Of a stretch of DNA of 64,000 nucleotides, positions 50,582 to 59,668 are shown piece by piece. Position 1 is the first letter of the stretch. The number at the start of each line of letters is the position of its first letter. Source of the DNA: Streptomyces sp. NBC_00582 (GTDB lineage Bacteria > Actinomycetota > Actinomycetes > Streptomycetales > Streptomycetaceae); NCBI RefSeq assembly GCF_036345155.1, contig NZ_CP107772.1:9920001-9984000 (forward strand). Reading direction: 5' to 3'. A program made the position numbers and the translations under genes. Under the pieces are notes generated by a model. It worked only from the letters and a program-made list of their open reading frames with translations. It was not told the origin of the DNA and did not search any database.

Positions 50582-51619
50582 TCAGGCGGCCCCGGCCGAC
50601 GCCCGACCGGGCAGAGCCGTGCCCGCCGCGATCTCTTCGTGACGGTGGCAGGCGACGGCGACCCCGTCGTGCTCCACGAGTTCGGGCTGGGCGGACCAGC
50701 AGGTCTCCTGGGAGAACGGGCAGCGGGGAGCGAAGGCGCAGCCCGCGCTGACGCGTCCCGCGGCCGTGGGGGCCGTGGCCGCGAGGCGCCGTTCGGCCTG
50801 GCGGCGGCGCTGCGTCACCGGGTCGGGGACCGGTGCCGCGGCAAGCAGGGCGCGGGTGTAGGGGTGGGACGGGTGGTCGGCGACCAGTGCCGCGGGTCCG
50901 CGCTCGACGACGCGGCCGGCGTAGAGGACGACGATGGTGTCGCTGAGGTAGCGCACCACGGCCAGGTCGTGCGAGATGAACAGATAGCTGAGGTCGCGTG
51001 TGCGCTTGAGGCGAACCAGGAGGTTGAGGACCTGGGCCTGGACCGACAGGTCGAGCGCGCTGACGGCCTCGTCGCAGACGATGAAGCCGGGCTCCATGAC
51101 CAACGCCCGTGCGATGGCGATGCGTTGACGCTGGCCGCCGGAGAATGCCGCCGGGTAGCGGTGGGCGGCGCCGGGCGGCAGACCGACGTCGTCGAGGGCA
51201 CGCTGGACCCGCTGACGGATCTCGTCCGGTGGCAGGCCCAGGTTGTAGCGCAGTGCCTCGGCGAGGGTGTCGCCCACGGTGTGCGCCGGGTTCATGGAGC
51301 CGTACGGGTCCTGGAAGACCACCTGCATACGGCGGGCCAGCAGCCGTCGGTCGGCACGCGAGCCGTGGGTGATGTCGGCGCCGTCGAACTCGACGCTGCC
51401 GCCGGTCGCCGGCACCAGCCCCAGCACCGCGGAGCCGATGGTCGACTTGCCGGAGCCGGACTCGCCGACCAGACCGACGGTCTCGCCGCGCCCCACGGTC
51501 AGGTCGACACCGCGTACGGCGTGGACGTCGCCGCCGCGCAGCCGGGAACGGTGGTAGGTGACGTCGAGCCCGCGCACCCGGAGGAGATCGTTGACTGCCT
51601 GAGTGGTCCGGTCACTCAT
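50582..51619 (-). CDS. Peptide-type ABC transporter ATPase (DppF/OppF-like)
   Basis: A 345-residue ATP-binding subunit: Walker A GESGSGKSTIGSAVL, Q-loop VFQDPYGSMNPAHTVGD, signature FSGGQRQRIAIARALV, Walker B GFIVCDEAVSALD and switch His in FISHDLAVVRYL. The C-terminal oligo_HPY region with CAFAPRCPFSQETCW is typical of OppD/F, with Cys residues for an Fe-S or Zn site. It overlaps the fused permease-ATPase gene by 8 bp. Confidence 0.94.
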   Translation of the reverse strand: MSDRTTQAVNDLLRVRGLDVTYHRSRLRGGDVHAVRGVDLTVGRGETVGLVGESGSGKSTIGSAVLGLVPATGGSVEFDGADITHGSRADRRLLARRMQVVFQDPYGSMNPAHTVGDTLAEALRYNLGLPPDEIRQRVQRALDDVGLPPGAAHRYPAAFSGGQRQRIAIARALVMEPGFIVCDEAVSALDLSVQAQVLNLLVRLKRTRDLSYLFISHDLAVVRYLSDTIVVLYAGRVVERGPAALVADHPSHPYTRALLAAAPVPDPVTQRRRQAERRLAATAPTAAGRVSAGCAFAPRCPFSQETCWSAQPELVEHDGVAVACHRHEEIAAGTALPGRASAGAA

Positions 51620-53603
51620 GTGTTCCTCCTCCGATCAGCTCCAGCGGGCGGATGCACCGCGTCGACCGTTCCAGCTCGACGAGATGGGAGATCACGACGG
51701 GTTTCTCCTTGCAGGCGTCGGTCACCCGTGGGCAGCGGTTCTGGAAGTGACAGCCGACGGGCCACTGGGTCGGGGGCGGTACGGCGCCCTCGACGGCGGG
51801 CAGCGGCCGGCCGGGCAGGGCGTGGTGGGGGTCGGACCCCAGCAGTCCGGCCGTGTAGGGGTGGGCGGGGGCCGTGACCAGCGCGGTGACCTCGGCCTCC
51901 TCGACGACCTCGCCGGCGTACATCACCACGGCCCTGTCGCACAGGTCGGCCAGTACACCCCAGTCGTGGGTGATGAGGACGACGGCCGTGCCCCCCGCCT
52001 GGAGTTCGCGCAGCAGGTCGAGGATTTCGGCCTGCACGGTCACATCGAGCGCGGTGGTCGGCTCGTCGGCGATCACCAGGGCTGGGTCGCCCGCCAACGC
52101 GGCCGCGATACCGACGCGTTGGGCCATCCCACCCGACAACTGGTGGGGGTGGCTGCCGGCCACCCGGGCGGGATCGGGCAGTCGTACCTTCGCGAAGAGC
52201 TCCAGTGCGCGCTGCCGTGCCTGCTTGCGGGAGCAGCCGGTGTGCAGGCGCACGATCTCGGCGACCTGGGCGCCGGCGGTGAAGGACGGGTCGAGACTGG
52301 AGACGGGGTCCTGGGAGATCCATCCGATACGGCGTCCGCGCACCTTGCGCAGGGTCGCCGCGTCCGCCCGGGCGAGGTCGGCGCCCTCGAAGGCGATGGT
52401 GCCCGCCGAGATCTCGCCGCCCGCGGGCAGCATGCCCAGGAGGGAGGTGGCGGTGATCGTCTTGCCGCAGCCGGTCTCACCGACGATGCCCAGCACCTCA
52501 CCGGCCCGCAGGTCGAACGACACGTCCCGGATGACCTCGGTGGCCGTGCCCTCGATGCGCAGGGACACCGTCAGACCCCGCACGGACAACAAGGCGCCGG
52601 CGTCGGGCTCCTCGATCACCCGCGGGGTGTCGGAGGCCTTGGCCCGCACCGGCTCGGGCGAGGCTCCGCGGGGTCGCCCCATACGGCGGGAGGGCGGCTT
52701 GTCGGCCGGGGGCGCGTACCGTTCGGCGAGGGTGTCGCGCAGGCCGTCGCTGAGCAGGCCGAGTGCCAGGATGAAGCTGATGATCATGAAGCCGGAGGGC
52801 ACCAGGAGCCACGGATCCGTGCCGATGTTCTTGGACGCCTCGGCGATCATGCTGCCCCAGCTGGCCTCCGTGGTGCCCACACCGAGGAAGCCCAGGCCCG
52901 TCTCCAGCAGCACGGCGTACGCGCCGTACACGGAGGCCTGGACGAGGACGACACCGGTGACACGCGGCAGGACGTGCCGGCGGATGATCACCCGGTCGCT
53001 GATGCCGCTCGCGACGGCGGCGCGGACGTAGAGCTCCTCCTTCACGCCGAGCGTGGCCGAGCGGACCACCCGGGCCAGCAGGGGCGCGCCGAGGAGGCCG
53101 TTGGCGGCCATGGCGGCGCTCTCGTTGTTGGTGAAGACCGCGAGGACCACCAGCAGGACGATGATGACGGGGACGGCGGAGATCAGGTCGGCGCTCTTGA
53201 GGACGAGCCGGTCGAACCAACCGCCCCGGTAGCCCGCGATCATTCCGGCCGGCACGCCGAGCGTCAGATAGACGGCCAGGGTGATGACCACGCCGAGGAG
53301 GGTGATCTGGCCGCCGTGCATCAGCCGGCTCAGAATGTCCCGGCCCAACTCGCCGGTACCGAGCCAGTGTTGGCCGCCGGGCGTGGCCAGTGCGGCGGTG
53401 AGGTCCTGCTCGTCGGGGTCGTACGGGGCGAGAGGGCCGGCGAGGAGGGTGACCAGGACGACGAGGAGGAGGTAGCCGGCGGAGACGGCCGCGGTGGGCT
53501 TGCGGAGCAGCCGGGCGGCGAAGCCGCGTCGCGCGGCGCTCCGCCGGGGACCCTCCCGCCCGCTCTCGGGCCCCTTCTGACGGGCGATCGTCGGGGCCTT
53601 CAT
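51612..53603 (-). CDS. Fused ABC permease-ATPase (DppC-DppD-like)
   Basis: A 663-residue fusion. Residues 30-310 form a DppC-type permease (LAPYDPDEQDLTAALATPGG, HWLGTGELGRDILSRLMHGG, LISAVPVIIVLLVVLAVFTN, GLGFLGVGTTEASWGSMIAE). After a 40-residue linker, residues about 350-650 form a DppD-type ATPase: Walker A GETGCGKTITATSLL, signature LSGGMAQRVGIAAALA, Walker B LVIADEPTTALDV, and the CHFQNRCPRVTDACKEK Cys-rich tail. Such fusions occur in actinomycetes. The start ATG 53603 overlaps the dppB stop. It imports peptides or related solutes, powered together with the second ATPase. Confidence 0.92.
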   Translation of the reverse strand: MKAPTIARQKGPESGREGPRRSAARRGFAARLLRKPTAAVSAGYLLLVVLVTLLAGPLAPYDPDEQDLTAALATPGGQHWLGTGELGRDILSRLMHGGQITLLGVVITLAVYLTLGVPAGMIAGYRGGWFDRLVLKSADLISAVPVIIVLLVVLAVFTNNESAAMAANGLLGAPLLARVVRSATLGVKEELYVRAAVASGISDRVIIRRHVLPRVTGVVLVQASVYGAYAVLLETGLGFLGVGTTEASWGSMIAEASKNIGTDPWLLVPSGFMIISFILALGLLSDGLRDTLAERYAPPADKPPSRRMGRPRGASPEPVRAKASDTPRVIEEPDAGALLSVRGLTVSLRIEGTATEVIRDVSFDLRAGEVLGIVGETGCGKTITATSLLGMLPAGGEISAGTIAFEGADLARADAATLRKVRGRRIGWISQDPVSSLDPSFTAGAQVAEIVRLHTGCSRKQARQRALELFAKVRLPDPARVAGSHPHQLSGGMAQRVGIAAALAGDPALVIADEPTTALDVTVQAEILDLLRELQAGGTAVVLITHDWGVLADLCDRAVVMYAGEVVEEAEVTALVTAPAHPYTAGLLGSDPHHALPGRPLPAVEGAVPPPTQWPVGCHFQNRCPRVTDACKEKPVVISHLVELERSTRCIRPLELIGGGTHE

Positions 53604-54538
53604 GTCCGCACCTTCGGGTTGAGCATCGTGTACACCACTTCGATCAGCAGGTTGATCAGCATCACGGTGACCGTGAAGACGAGGGCGACGCCCTGCACCA
53701 TCGGGATGTCCTGCGTCTGCGCGGCGGTGACGGCCAGGCCGCCCAGTCCGGGCATGACGAACAGGGTCTCGGCGAGCACGGTGCCGCCGAACAGCGTCAC
53801 CACGACCACGCCGAGCACGGTGACGATCGGGGCGGCCGCGTTGCGCAGCACGTGCCGGAAGATCACCGACCGCTCCGGGACGCCCCGCGCCCGCAGCACC
53901 CGGACGTATTCGCGGTCGAGCTGGGTGAGCACACCGTCGCGGGTCTGCTTGGCGACCGGCGCGGTGGCGGGGACCCCGAGGGTCAGCACCGGCAGCACCA
54001 GCGACTCGAACCACTGCAGCGGCGACTCGGTCAAGGGCACGTATCCCGAGACGGGGAAGAGCGGCAGCTGCACGGCGAACGCGGTCATCAGCACCAGGCC
54101 GAACCAGAAGTTCGGCACCGCGAGGCCGACGAGGGAGATGCCGTCCACGGCCCGCCCGAGCCAGCCGCCCTTCAGGGCGCTGAACACACCGAGCGCGACT
54201 CCCGCCACGGCGGCCACGAGGATGGCGCCGCCGATGAGTGAGAGGGTGACACCGAGGCGTGAGGTGAGCTGGTCGCTCACCGGCACGCCGGAGGTGATGG
54301 AGTCGCCGAGGTCGCCGTGCAGGGCGGCGGTCAGCCAGTCCCAGTAGCGGACCGGCAGCGAGTGGTCGAGGCCGAGCTGGGCGTCAAGTGCCTTGACTTG
54401 GGCGGGACTTGCGTTGGCGCCGAGGATGGTGCGGCCGGGGTCGCCCGGGACCAGGCTGGTCAGGACGAAGGTCAGGACCGTGACCCCGAACACCACGGGG
54501 ACAGCGCCGATCAGCCAGCGGAAGAGGATCCTGTGCAT
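53600..54538 (-). CDS. Peptide-type ABC transporter permease (DppB-like)
   Basis: A 312-residue inner-membrane permease with six hydrophobic helices: N-terminal FRWLIGAVPVVFGVTVLTFV, the periplasmic LVPGDPGRTILGANASPAQV segment, LGDSITSGVPVSDQLTSRLG, and the EAA loop region REYVRVLRARGVPERSVIFR and HVLRNAAAPIVTV. It pairs with the fused DppC-like permease domain encoded next (4-bp overlap). Confidence 0.94.
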   Translation of the reverse strand: MHRILFRWLIGAVPVVFGVTVLTFVLTSLVPGDPGRTILGANASPAQVKALDAQLGLDHSLPVRYWDWLTAALHGDLGDSITSGVPVSDQLTSRLGVTLSLIGGAILVAAVAGVALGVFSALKGGWLGRAVDGISLVGLAVPNFWFGLVLMTAFAVQLPLFPVSGYVPLTESPLQWFESLVLPVLTLGVPATAPVAKQTRDGVLTQLDREYVRVLRARGVPERSVIFRHVLRNAAAPIVTVLGVVVVTLFGGTVLAETLFVMPGLGGLAVTAAQTQDIPMVQGVALVFTVTVMLINLLIEVVYTMLNPKVRT

Positions 54539-54601
54539 CTCACCTCACTCCTTTCTTGGACCGGGCGGCCCCCGGCGTCGGGTGGGGGCCGCCCGGGGCG
54601 C

Positions 54602-56203
54602 TTACTTGGTGGCGTAGAAGGCCAGCGGGCTGGCGAAGGGCGCGCCCGCGCTGACCTTCACGCCGCCGATGCCGGGGCGGACGTAGTAGTTGACGGGGGT
54701 GAACGCGACCGGGGCGAACCAGGCGTTCTTCACCAGGTACTCCTGCATCTGCCGGTCGAGGTCGGCCCGCTTGTCCGGTGCGGCGGCGGCCGCCTCGTCG
54801 AAGAGCTTGGTCAGCTCGGGCGAGGTGGTGCCGAAGCCGTTGAAGACCTTCGAGCCGGGCATGAACAGGTCCAGGCCCTCCAGATACATCGGCTCCTCGG
54901 TGAAGCCGCCCGAGACGGCCGGGTACTTGTGGTTGGTCTGGTTCTCCACGAAGGAGGTGATGCTGGTGACCGCGGTGACCTTCACCTTGATGCCGACCTT
55001 GGACAGCTGGCCGGCGATCGCCTCGGCCATGGTGTCGAAGCCGACGAACGTGGCGGCCAGCACGGGCAGTTCGAAGCCGTCCGCGTAACCGGCCTCTTTC
55101 AGCAGCTGCTTCGCCTTGGTGGGGTTGTAGGGGTAGTGGTCCGCCATGTCCTCGGAGTAGCCGTCGCCGCCCTTGATGACGGTCTGCGTCGTCGGTGTGC
55201 CGCTGGAGCCCAGCAGCGCCTTGGTGACCGCCTCGCGGTCGATGGCGTAGTTGATCGCCTGGCGGACCCGGACGTCACCGAGCGGCTTGGACACCTCGCC
55301 CTCGCGGTCGATGAGGCTCAGGCCTTGCAGGATCACCGGGAGACCGACGGTGGACATGCCGGCGGACTTCGCCGACGCGGCGGACGTGTAGTCGCCCTTG
55401 TAGACGTCGATCTGGCCGGTCTTCATGGCGTTGACCGCGGTCTGGCCGTTCTGCACGATCCGGATCACGATCTTCTTGTAGTGCTGCTTGGACTTGTCGT
55501 AGTAGTTCGGGTTGGCCGTGTACGTGTAGTGGTCGCCGGCCACGCTGTCGGACGGCTCGTAGATGTAGGGGCCGGCGCCCTGGCTGGTCTTGGTCGGCGT
55601 CAGGCTCGACGCGCTCGCCAAGCCCTTGGGGCTGATGATCTGGCCGATGCCGTACGACTGGGTCAGCAGCGTGGGCAGGATCGGGTTGGGCTCGGCCAGC
55701 TTGATGGTCAGCGCCAGCGGGCCCGTGGCGGTGATGGTCGCGTCGGTGAGGTAGTGGGCCTGGTTGCCCTGGGCCTTCTTCGCGTACTCCAGCGACGCCT
55801 TGACCGCGTCGGCGGTCACCGCCGTTCCGTCCGCGAACTTCACCCCGGAGCGCAGTGTGACCGACAGCTCCGTGTTGCCGGTGCCCACGTACTTCCAGGA
55901 CTTGGCCAGCGCCGGTTCCACCTTGCCCTCGGGGGAGAGGTAGAACAGCGACTCGTACGACAGCATCGTGAAGTCGACGAACCCGAGGTCGAGGCTGCCC
56001 GGGTTCATGGTGGGCGGCGCCTGCTGCTCGGCGACGGTCAGGGTGTCGCCCGGCACCGCCTTGCCCGTGCTCTGGGCGCCCGCGGTGCCCTTGCCTCCGC
56101 CGCAGGCGGCCAGAGTCAGAGAGAGCGCGGCGCACAGGGCGGCCAGGGCGGTGCGGCGTGTTCTCGTGGTGGGCCGGTGAGGGGTGTGGTCAAAGGTGCG
56201 CAT
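54602..56203 (-). CDS. Substrate-binding lipoprotein of the ABC transporter (DppA/SBP_bac_5)
   Basis: A 533-residue lipoprotein. The ATG at 56203 gives a signal peptide with Arg-rich n-region and lipobox LTLAACGGG. The SBP_bac_5 body shows PPTMNPGSLDLGFVDFTMLS, LAKSWKYVGTGNTELSVTLR, RSGVKFADGTAVTADAVKAS and VRQAINYAIDREAVTKALLG. It binds the solute outside the cell and delivers it to the permeases. Family members bind peptides, nickel, opines or aromatic conjugates; the catabolic surroundings favour an aromatic or amide-type compound. First gene of the operon that runs to the aldehyde dehydrogenase at 49061. Confidence 0.93.
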   Translation of the reverse strand: MRTFDHTPHRPTTRTRRTALAALCAALSLTLAACGGGKGTAGAQSTGKAVPGDTLTVAEQQAPPTMNPGSLDLGFVDFTMLSYESLFYLSPEGKVEPALAKSWKYVGTGNTELSVTLRSGVKFADGTAVTADAVKASLEYAKKAQGNQAHYLTDATITATGPLALTIKLAEPNPILPTLLTQSYGIGQIISPKGLASASSLTPTKTSQGAGPYIYEPSDSVAGDHYTYTANPNYYDKSKQHYKKIVIRIVQNGQTAVNAMKTGQIDVYKGDYTSAASAKSAGMSTVGLPVILQGLSLIDREGEVSKPLGDVRVRQAINYAIDREAVTKALLGSSGTPTTQTVIKGGDGYSEDMADHYPYNPTKAKQLLKEAGYADGFELPVLAATFVGFDTMAEAIAGQLSKVGIKVKVTAVTSITSFVENQTNHKYPAVSGGFTEEPMYLEGLDLFMPGSKVFNGFGTTSPELTKLFDEAAAAAPDKRADLDRQMQEYLVKNAWFAPVAFTPVNYYVRPGIGGVKVSAGAPFASPLAFYATK

Positions 56204-56888
56204 GTCTTCTCCTTGCGCCACGGGAGGTCCGCCACCGTGACGGAGGCCGGAGGGCGGGCAGCTGGATGTGATGAGGGGAATGCGCACGCCCCGGGCGCGG
56301 GCGAGGCTGCTCGCAAGGCCCGGGTGGTGTCCGGAAACGTGGACACCTGCGCATGGTCACGGAAGGGTGCGAGTCGGCCGACTGAGGGCCGGGAGGGAAG
56401 GAGGGGCGGTTGCGTCGCGGGGGACCACCGTGCGGGCACGGCCGGAGACGGGCCGTGGGACACGGGTGGGCTTCGGGAATGAGCGGCGACGAACCGGAGG
56501 TGCTCCCGCTGCTCGCGAGGATTCGGGCTCAGGTGCTGCGGTGGTGCGGGCTCGCCGGGGGCTGGCCGGCGAACCGGGGCATGGGCGTCCCGCTGCCGCG
56601 GTGCGGATGAGACGCGCTCGGCCCAGTGCTGTAACCCTGCTGAAACGACGCCCTGCTGTCCAGATTCCGTACCGGGCGAATGGGGCGACGGACGCGCAAG
56701 GTAAGCATGCGGGTCATGATGTGGTGCGTGGGTCGCGTCCTGTGGTAGGCGCGGGCGTCATAGACACGCCTGGCCGGGGCGGCGCGCTTGACCTGCCGAC
56801 GAGCGGGCGGCTGCTGGTGGTCACGAGGTCGATCCTGGGGGCCTCCGGTGAGTGGACGAAGGCCCGTGCGGGCCGGGCCCGCAGGGGT
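56204..56888. other. Gene-poor stretch between the transporter and IclR genes
   Basis: No gene of convincing quality in 685 bp. A short frame at 56479-56610 (MSGDEPEVLPLLARIRAQVL and 24 more residues) has acceptable composition but no ribosome binding site. The part nearest 56203 should contain the transporter promoter; no clear -10/-35 pair is visible. Confidence 0.4.
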
Positions 56889-57692
56889 TCAGCCCAGCAG
56901 ACCGTGCAATGACTCCGCCGTCGTGCGGACGAGGCCGACCCAGCTCAGGAGGGTCTCGCGTGATTCAAGGAAGGTGATCGTCGAGACGTTGACCGCGCCG
57001 ATGACCGCGCCCTTGGCGTCGCGGACGGGTACGGCGAGACAGCGTACGCCGAGTTCGTTCTCCTCGTCGTCCAGCGCGAAACCCTGCTCGCGCACTGTGG
57101 CGAGTTCCGCGCGCAGTGCGGCGAGATCCGTGAGGGAGTTCTCCGTGCGGGGCGGCAGGCCCAGTCTGCCGACCAGTGAGGTGAGTTGTGCGTCGTCGAG
57201 GCCGGCCAGGACGCACTTGCCGATCGCGGTGGTGTGCAGCGAGAGCTGCATCCCGACGCGGGTGGAGTCCTGCACCGGGTTCGGGCCGGCCACCTTGACC
57301 AGCAGGGTGACCGCGTCGCCGGTGCGCACGCCCATGTGCACGGTGTGGCCGATGCGCCGGCCCAGCACCTCCAGCTCGGCGCGCATCACCTGGTCCTCCT
57401 CGCAGCCCTGGGTGATGCGGGCGGCGAGTGCGCGGACCCGCGGGCCGGGGCCGTAGCCGCCGGAGCCGTCGGAGGCCAGGAAACCGGTCGTCACCAGGTT
57501 CTGGAGGATGCGGTGCGCGCTGGCCTTGGGCACCCCGGCGGTGGCGGCGATGTCGCCCAGCCGGTGCGGATAGCCGGGCGCCGACGCCGCCTCCAGCAGG
57601 TTGAGGGCCTTGTCGGTGGCGTTGCCCGCGACGGAACTGCGCCCTCCGCGGTCGCCGGTCTGTGAGTCCTCTGAAGTTTCGATCCCGGGCAT
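56889..57692 (-). CDS. IclR-family transcriptional regulator
   Basis: A 267-residue IclR protein; ATG 57692 with GGGAGCC upstream. Winged helix: KALNLLEAASAPGYPHRLGD, IAATAGVPKASAHRILQNLV, then the GAF-like effector domain (HTVHMGVRTGDAVTLLVKVA, LSLHTTAIGKCVLAGLDDAQ, ELGVRCLAVPVRDAKGAVIG, AVNVSTITFLESRE). It is divergent from the esterase gene at 57854, with an operator-like palindrome between them. It likely controls the esterase-CMD-reductase-exporter genes and perhaps the ABC transporter in response to an aromatic acid. Confidence 0.94.
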   Translation of the reverse strand: MPGIETSEDSQTGDRGGRSSVAGNATDKALNLLEAASAPGYPHRLGDIAATAGVPKASAHRILQNLVTTGFLASDGSGGYGPGPRVRALAARITQGCEEDQVMRAELEVLGRRIGHTVHMGVRTGDAVTLLVKVAGPNPVQDSTRVGMQLSLHTTAIGKCVLAGLDDAQLTSLVGRLGLPPRTENSLTDLAALRAELATVREQGFALDDEENELGVRCLAVPVRDAKGAVIGAVNVSTITFLESRETLLSWVGLVRTTAESLHGLLG

Positions 57693-57745
57693 TGACAGGC
57701 TCCCGTCGCAGGGTTTCACTGATGAGCGTTCCACAAGAGAATACG

Positions 57746-57761
57746 CCATTCCACGTAATGG
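57746..57761. promoter_or_regulatory. Palindromic operator candidate for IclR
   Basis: CCATTCCACGTAATGG has CCATT/AATGG arms and is enclosed by a wider GTTCC...GGAAC repeat (57728-57764). It lies in the 161-bp divergent region between the IclR and esterase starts. Confidence 0.5.
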
Positions 57762-57853
57762 AACACCCCGGGTGGCGGGTCGGAGGGCTGCCGCACTCGC
57801 CTCGGAGGTCCCGGATCCGCACCACGACAACCCATCCCCGAGAGGACAACCCC

Positions 57854-58720
57854 GTGGCCGAGAAGGTTCACAAGGTACGCACGACTCCCGAGCAGATGGC
57901 AGAGATCGAACAGCAGTGGATCGACGAGATCCGTGAGGACCAGGAACTCACCACCTTCGGTCTCTACCCCCAGCCCTCGCGCGGCAGCGCGGACGCCCAG
58001 GGTAGCTACCAGCTCTACCTGCCGCCCCAGTACGAGACCGAACCCGAGCGGCGCTTCCCTGTCATCTACTGGCTGCACGGCGGGTTCGGCAACGCCCGTC
58101 AGGGTTCGGAAATGGTTGCGCGGATCGACAAGGCCGTCCGGGGCGAGGTGATACCGCCGATGATCGTCGTCGTTCCGCAGATCCTGCCGATCGGCTGGTA
58201 CGTCGACTCCAAGGACGGCGCCCGCCCGCTCGCCCAGATCACCGCCTTCGACCTGGTCCAGCACATGGACGACACCTACCGGACGATTCCCGAGGCTGCC
58301 TCCCGCACTGTCGAGGGCTTCTCGATGGGCGGTTTCGGCGCCCTGCACCTCGGCCTGAAGTACCCGAAGGTCTTCGGGAAGGTGTCGGCGGTCGCCCCCG
58401 CGATCCTGCGCGACCTCAAGGACGAGCCCGAGGACCGGGTCAACAACACCTACTTCGGCGACCAGGAGTACTACGACCTCTGCCACCCGTGGAGCCTGGT
58501 CCTGGCCAACGCCCCCGAGCTGCGCCGCACCAGCCAGGTCCGTCTGCTGTCCGGCCGTCTCGACACCCGCCTGGCCCCCACCATCCGGGACTTGGACGCC
58601 CGCTTCACCGACCTCGAAGTGCCCCACGACTTCTTCGAGTTCCCGGACGCCGACCACGAATACCCGGACATCATGGACGGCTACGGCGACAAGTACTACG
58701 CCTGGTGGCGCACCGCCTGA
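57854..58720 (+). CDS. Esterase (enterochelin esterase/esterase D family)
   Basis: A 288-residue alpha/beta hydrolase starting at GTG 57854 with GAGAGGA upstream. SYQLYLPPQYETEPERRFPV and IYWLHGGFGNARQGSEMVAR oxyanion loop, nucleophile Ser in EGFSMGGFGALHLGLKYPKV, and the acid/His end PDADHEYPDIMDGYGDKYY. No signal peptide, so it is cytoplasmic. Divergent from IclR, it may cleave an ester of an imported aromatic compound. Confidence 0.9.
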   Translation: MAEKVHKVRTTPEQMAEIEQQWIDEIREDQELTTFGLYPQPSRGSADAQGSYQLYLPPQYETEPERRFPVIYWLHGGFGNARQGSEMVARIDKAVRGEVIPPMIVVVPQILPIGWYVDSKDGARPLAQITAFDLVQHMDDTYRTIPEAASRTVEGFSMGGFGALHLGLKYPKVFGKVSAVAPAILRDLKDEPEDRVNNTYFGDQEYYDLCHPWSLVLANAPELRRTSQVRLLSGRLDTRLAPTIRDLDARFTDLEVPHDFFEFPDADHEYPDIMDGYGDKYYAWWRTA

Positions 58721-59027
58721 CCGGCTCGCCTTCACCGTCTTCAGCGGCGGGTCGAGCATCCCGTGCGGGGTGTTCCCCGCACCCGAGTCACCGCATGGCC
58801 CCTGTGTCGGTCCGGCGGCCGAAGGCCACTGCCTTCGGCCCGGCGGTGCCCGCCGCCCGCGCCCCGGGGCGCCTCCCCTTTCACCCGTCCTCGGCTACGC
58901 GATCGCGCCCGTAGTGATGGTTGGTCCCGCCCCGGGCGCGGGCTTCTCCGACGGCCTCTCACCGCCGTCCTCCCCGGGAGCGGACCTCGACTCGGTCACC
59001 CCACCCCTTCCGAAAGGCAGTGCGACC
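58721..59027. other. Gap between esterase and CMD genes
   Basis: Just over 300 bp. It contains inverted GC-rich repeats, for example GGCCGAAGGCC-like sequence with a GCCTTCGGCC copy at about 58820-58845 that could form a terminator or attenuator hairpin. No gene is supported. Confidence 0.4.
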
Positions 59028-59600
59028 ATGCGCCTGGCCCCGCTCACCAGTCTGACCCCCGAGCAGACAGACCTCCTCGAAACGATCGTCGGCCCCGGAG
59101 TCGAACCGCCCCCGCCCTTCCTCGCCTGGGCGCGCAACATGGAACTGGCCCACTGGGTCGAGAACCTCGGCCGCTACTGCCGCAACGAGTCCCGATTCCC
59201 GCAGCGCCTGCGGGAGCTGAGCGTACTGATCGCGGCCCGCCACTTCGACAGCCAGGCCGCCTGGAACGCCCACGTCGAGCAGGCCGTCGAGGAGGGTGTC
59301 CCGGCCGAGTGCCTGGAGCGAATCGCACGCGGCGAGGACCCCGGCTTCAAGGCCGAGGACGAGCGCGTCTTCCACGCCTTCGCGCACGAGATGCTCTACG
59401 ACCACTTCGTCACCGACGAGACCTACGCCGAGGCCATCGAGCTGTTCGGTGAGGCAGGCGTGCTGGACCTGATCGGCTGCATCGGCAGCTTCAGCATGTC
59501 CGCGCTGATGCTCAACACCTTCCGCATCCCGCTCCGGCCGCACCTGCCCCGGCCGTTCTCCGACGTCGACGGATTCCGACGGGTCCCGGCGGACGACTGA
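59028..59600 (+). CDS. Carboxymuconolactone decarboxylase-family protein, copy 2
   Basis: A 190-residue paralogue of the protein at 31965-32537: FPQRLRELSVLIAARHFDSQ, AAWNAHVEQAVEEGVPAECL, FHAFAHEMLYDHFVTDETYA, IGCIGSFSMSALMLNTFRIP. Like the first copy it has no CxxC, so peroxidase activity is unlikely. GAAAGGCAG precedes ATG 59028. It lies in an operon-like run with an aldo/keto reductase and an exporter. Two copies serving two catabolic blocks suggest a similar lactone or decarboxylation step in each. Confidence 0.88.
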   Translation: MRLAPLTSLTPEQTDLLETIVGPGVEPPPPFLAWARNMELAHWVENLGRYCRNESRFPQRLRELSVLIAARHFDSQAAWNAHVEQAVEEGVPAECLERIARGEDPGFKAEDERVFHAFAHEMLYDHFVTDETYAEAIELFGEAGVLDLIGCIGSFSMSALMLNTFRIPLRPHLPRPFSDVDGFRRVPADD

Positions 59601-59668
59601 CCCCGCCCCCGCGGATTCGACCCACGACGTACCGACGCCTCGTACAGACATCGAAAGGGTGTGGCCCG

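Noticed and set aside
49142..54347. Very long plus-strand open frames (over 900 codons) opposite the ABC transporter genes
   Set aside because: They are antisense to clearly conserved genes, rich in Gly/Arg/Asp/His without domain motifs, and arise from the high GC content.
54317..56482. A 721-codon plus-strand open frame
   Set aside because: Antisense shadow of the substrate-binding lipoprotein and permease genes.
56479..56610. Short frame of 43 codons between transporter and IclR genes
   Set aside because: No ribosome binding site, no family resemblance, and length within chance expectation at this GC content.
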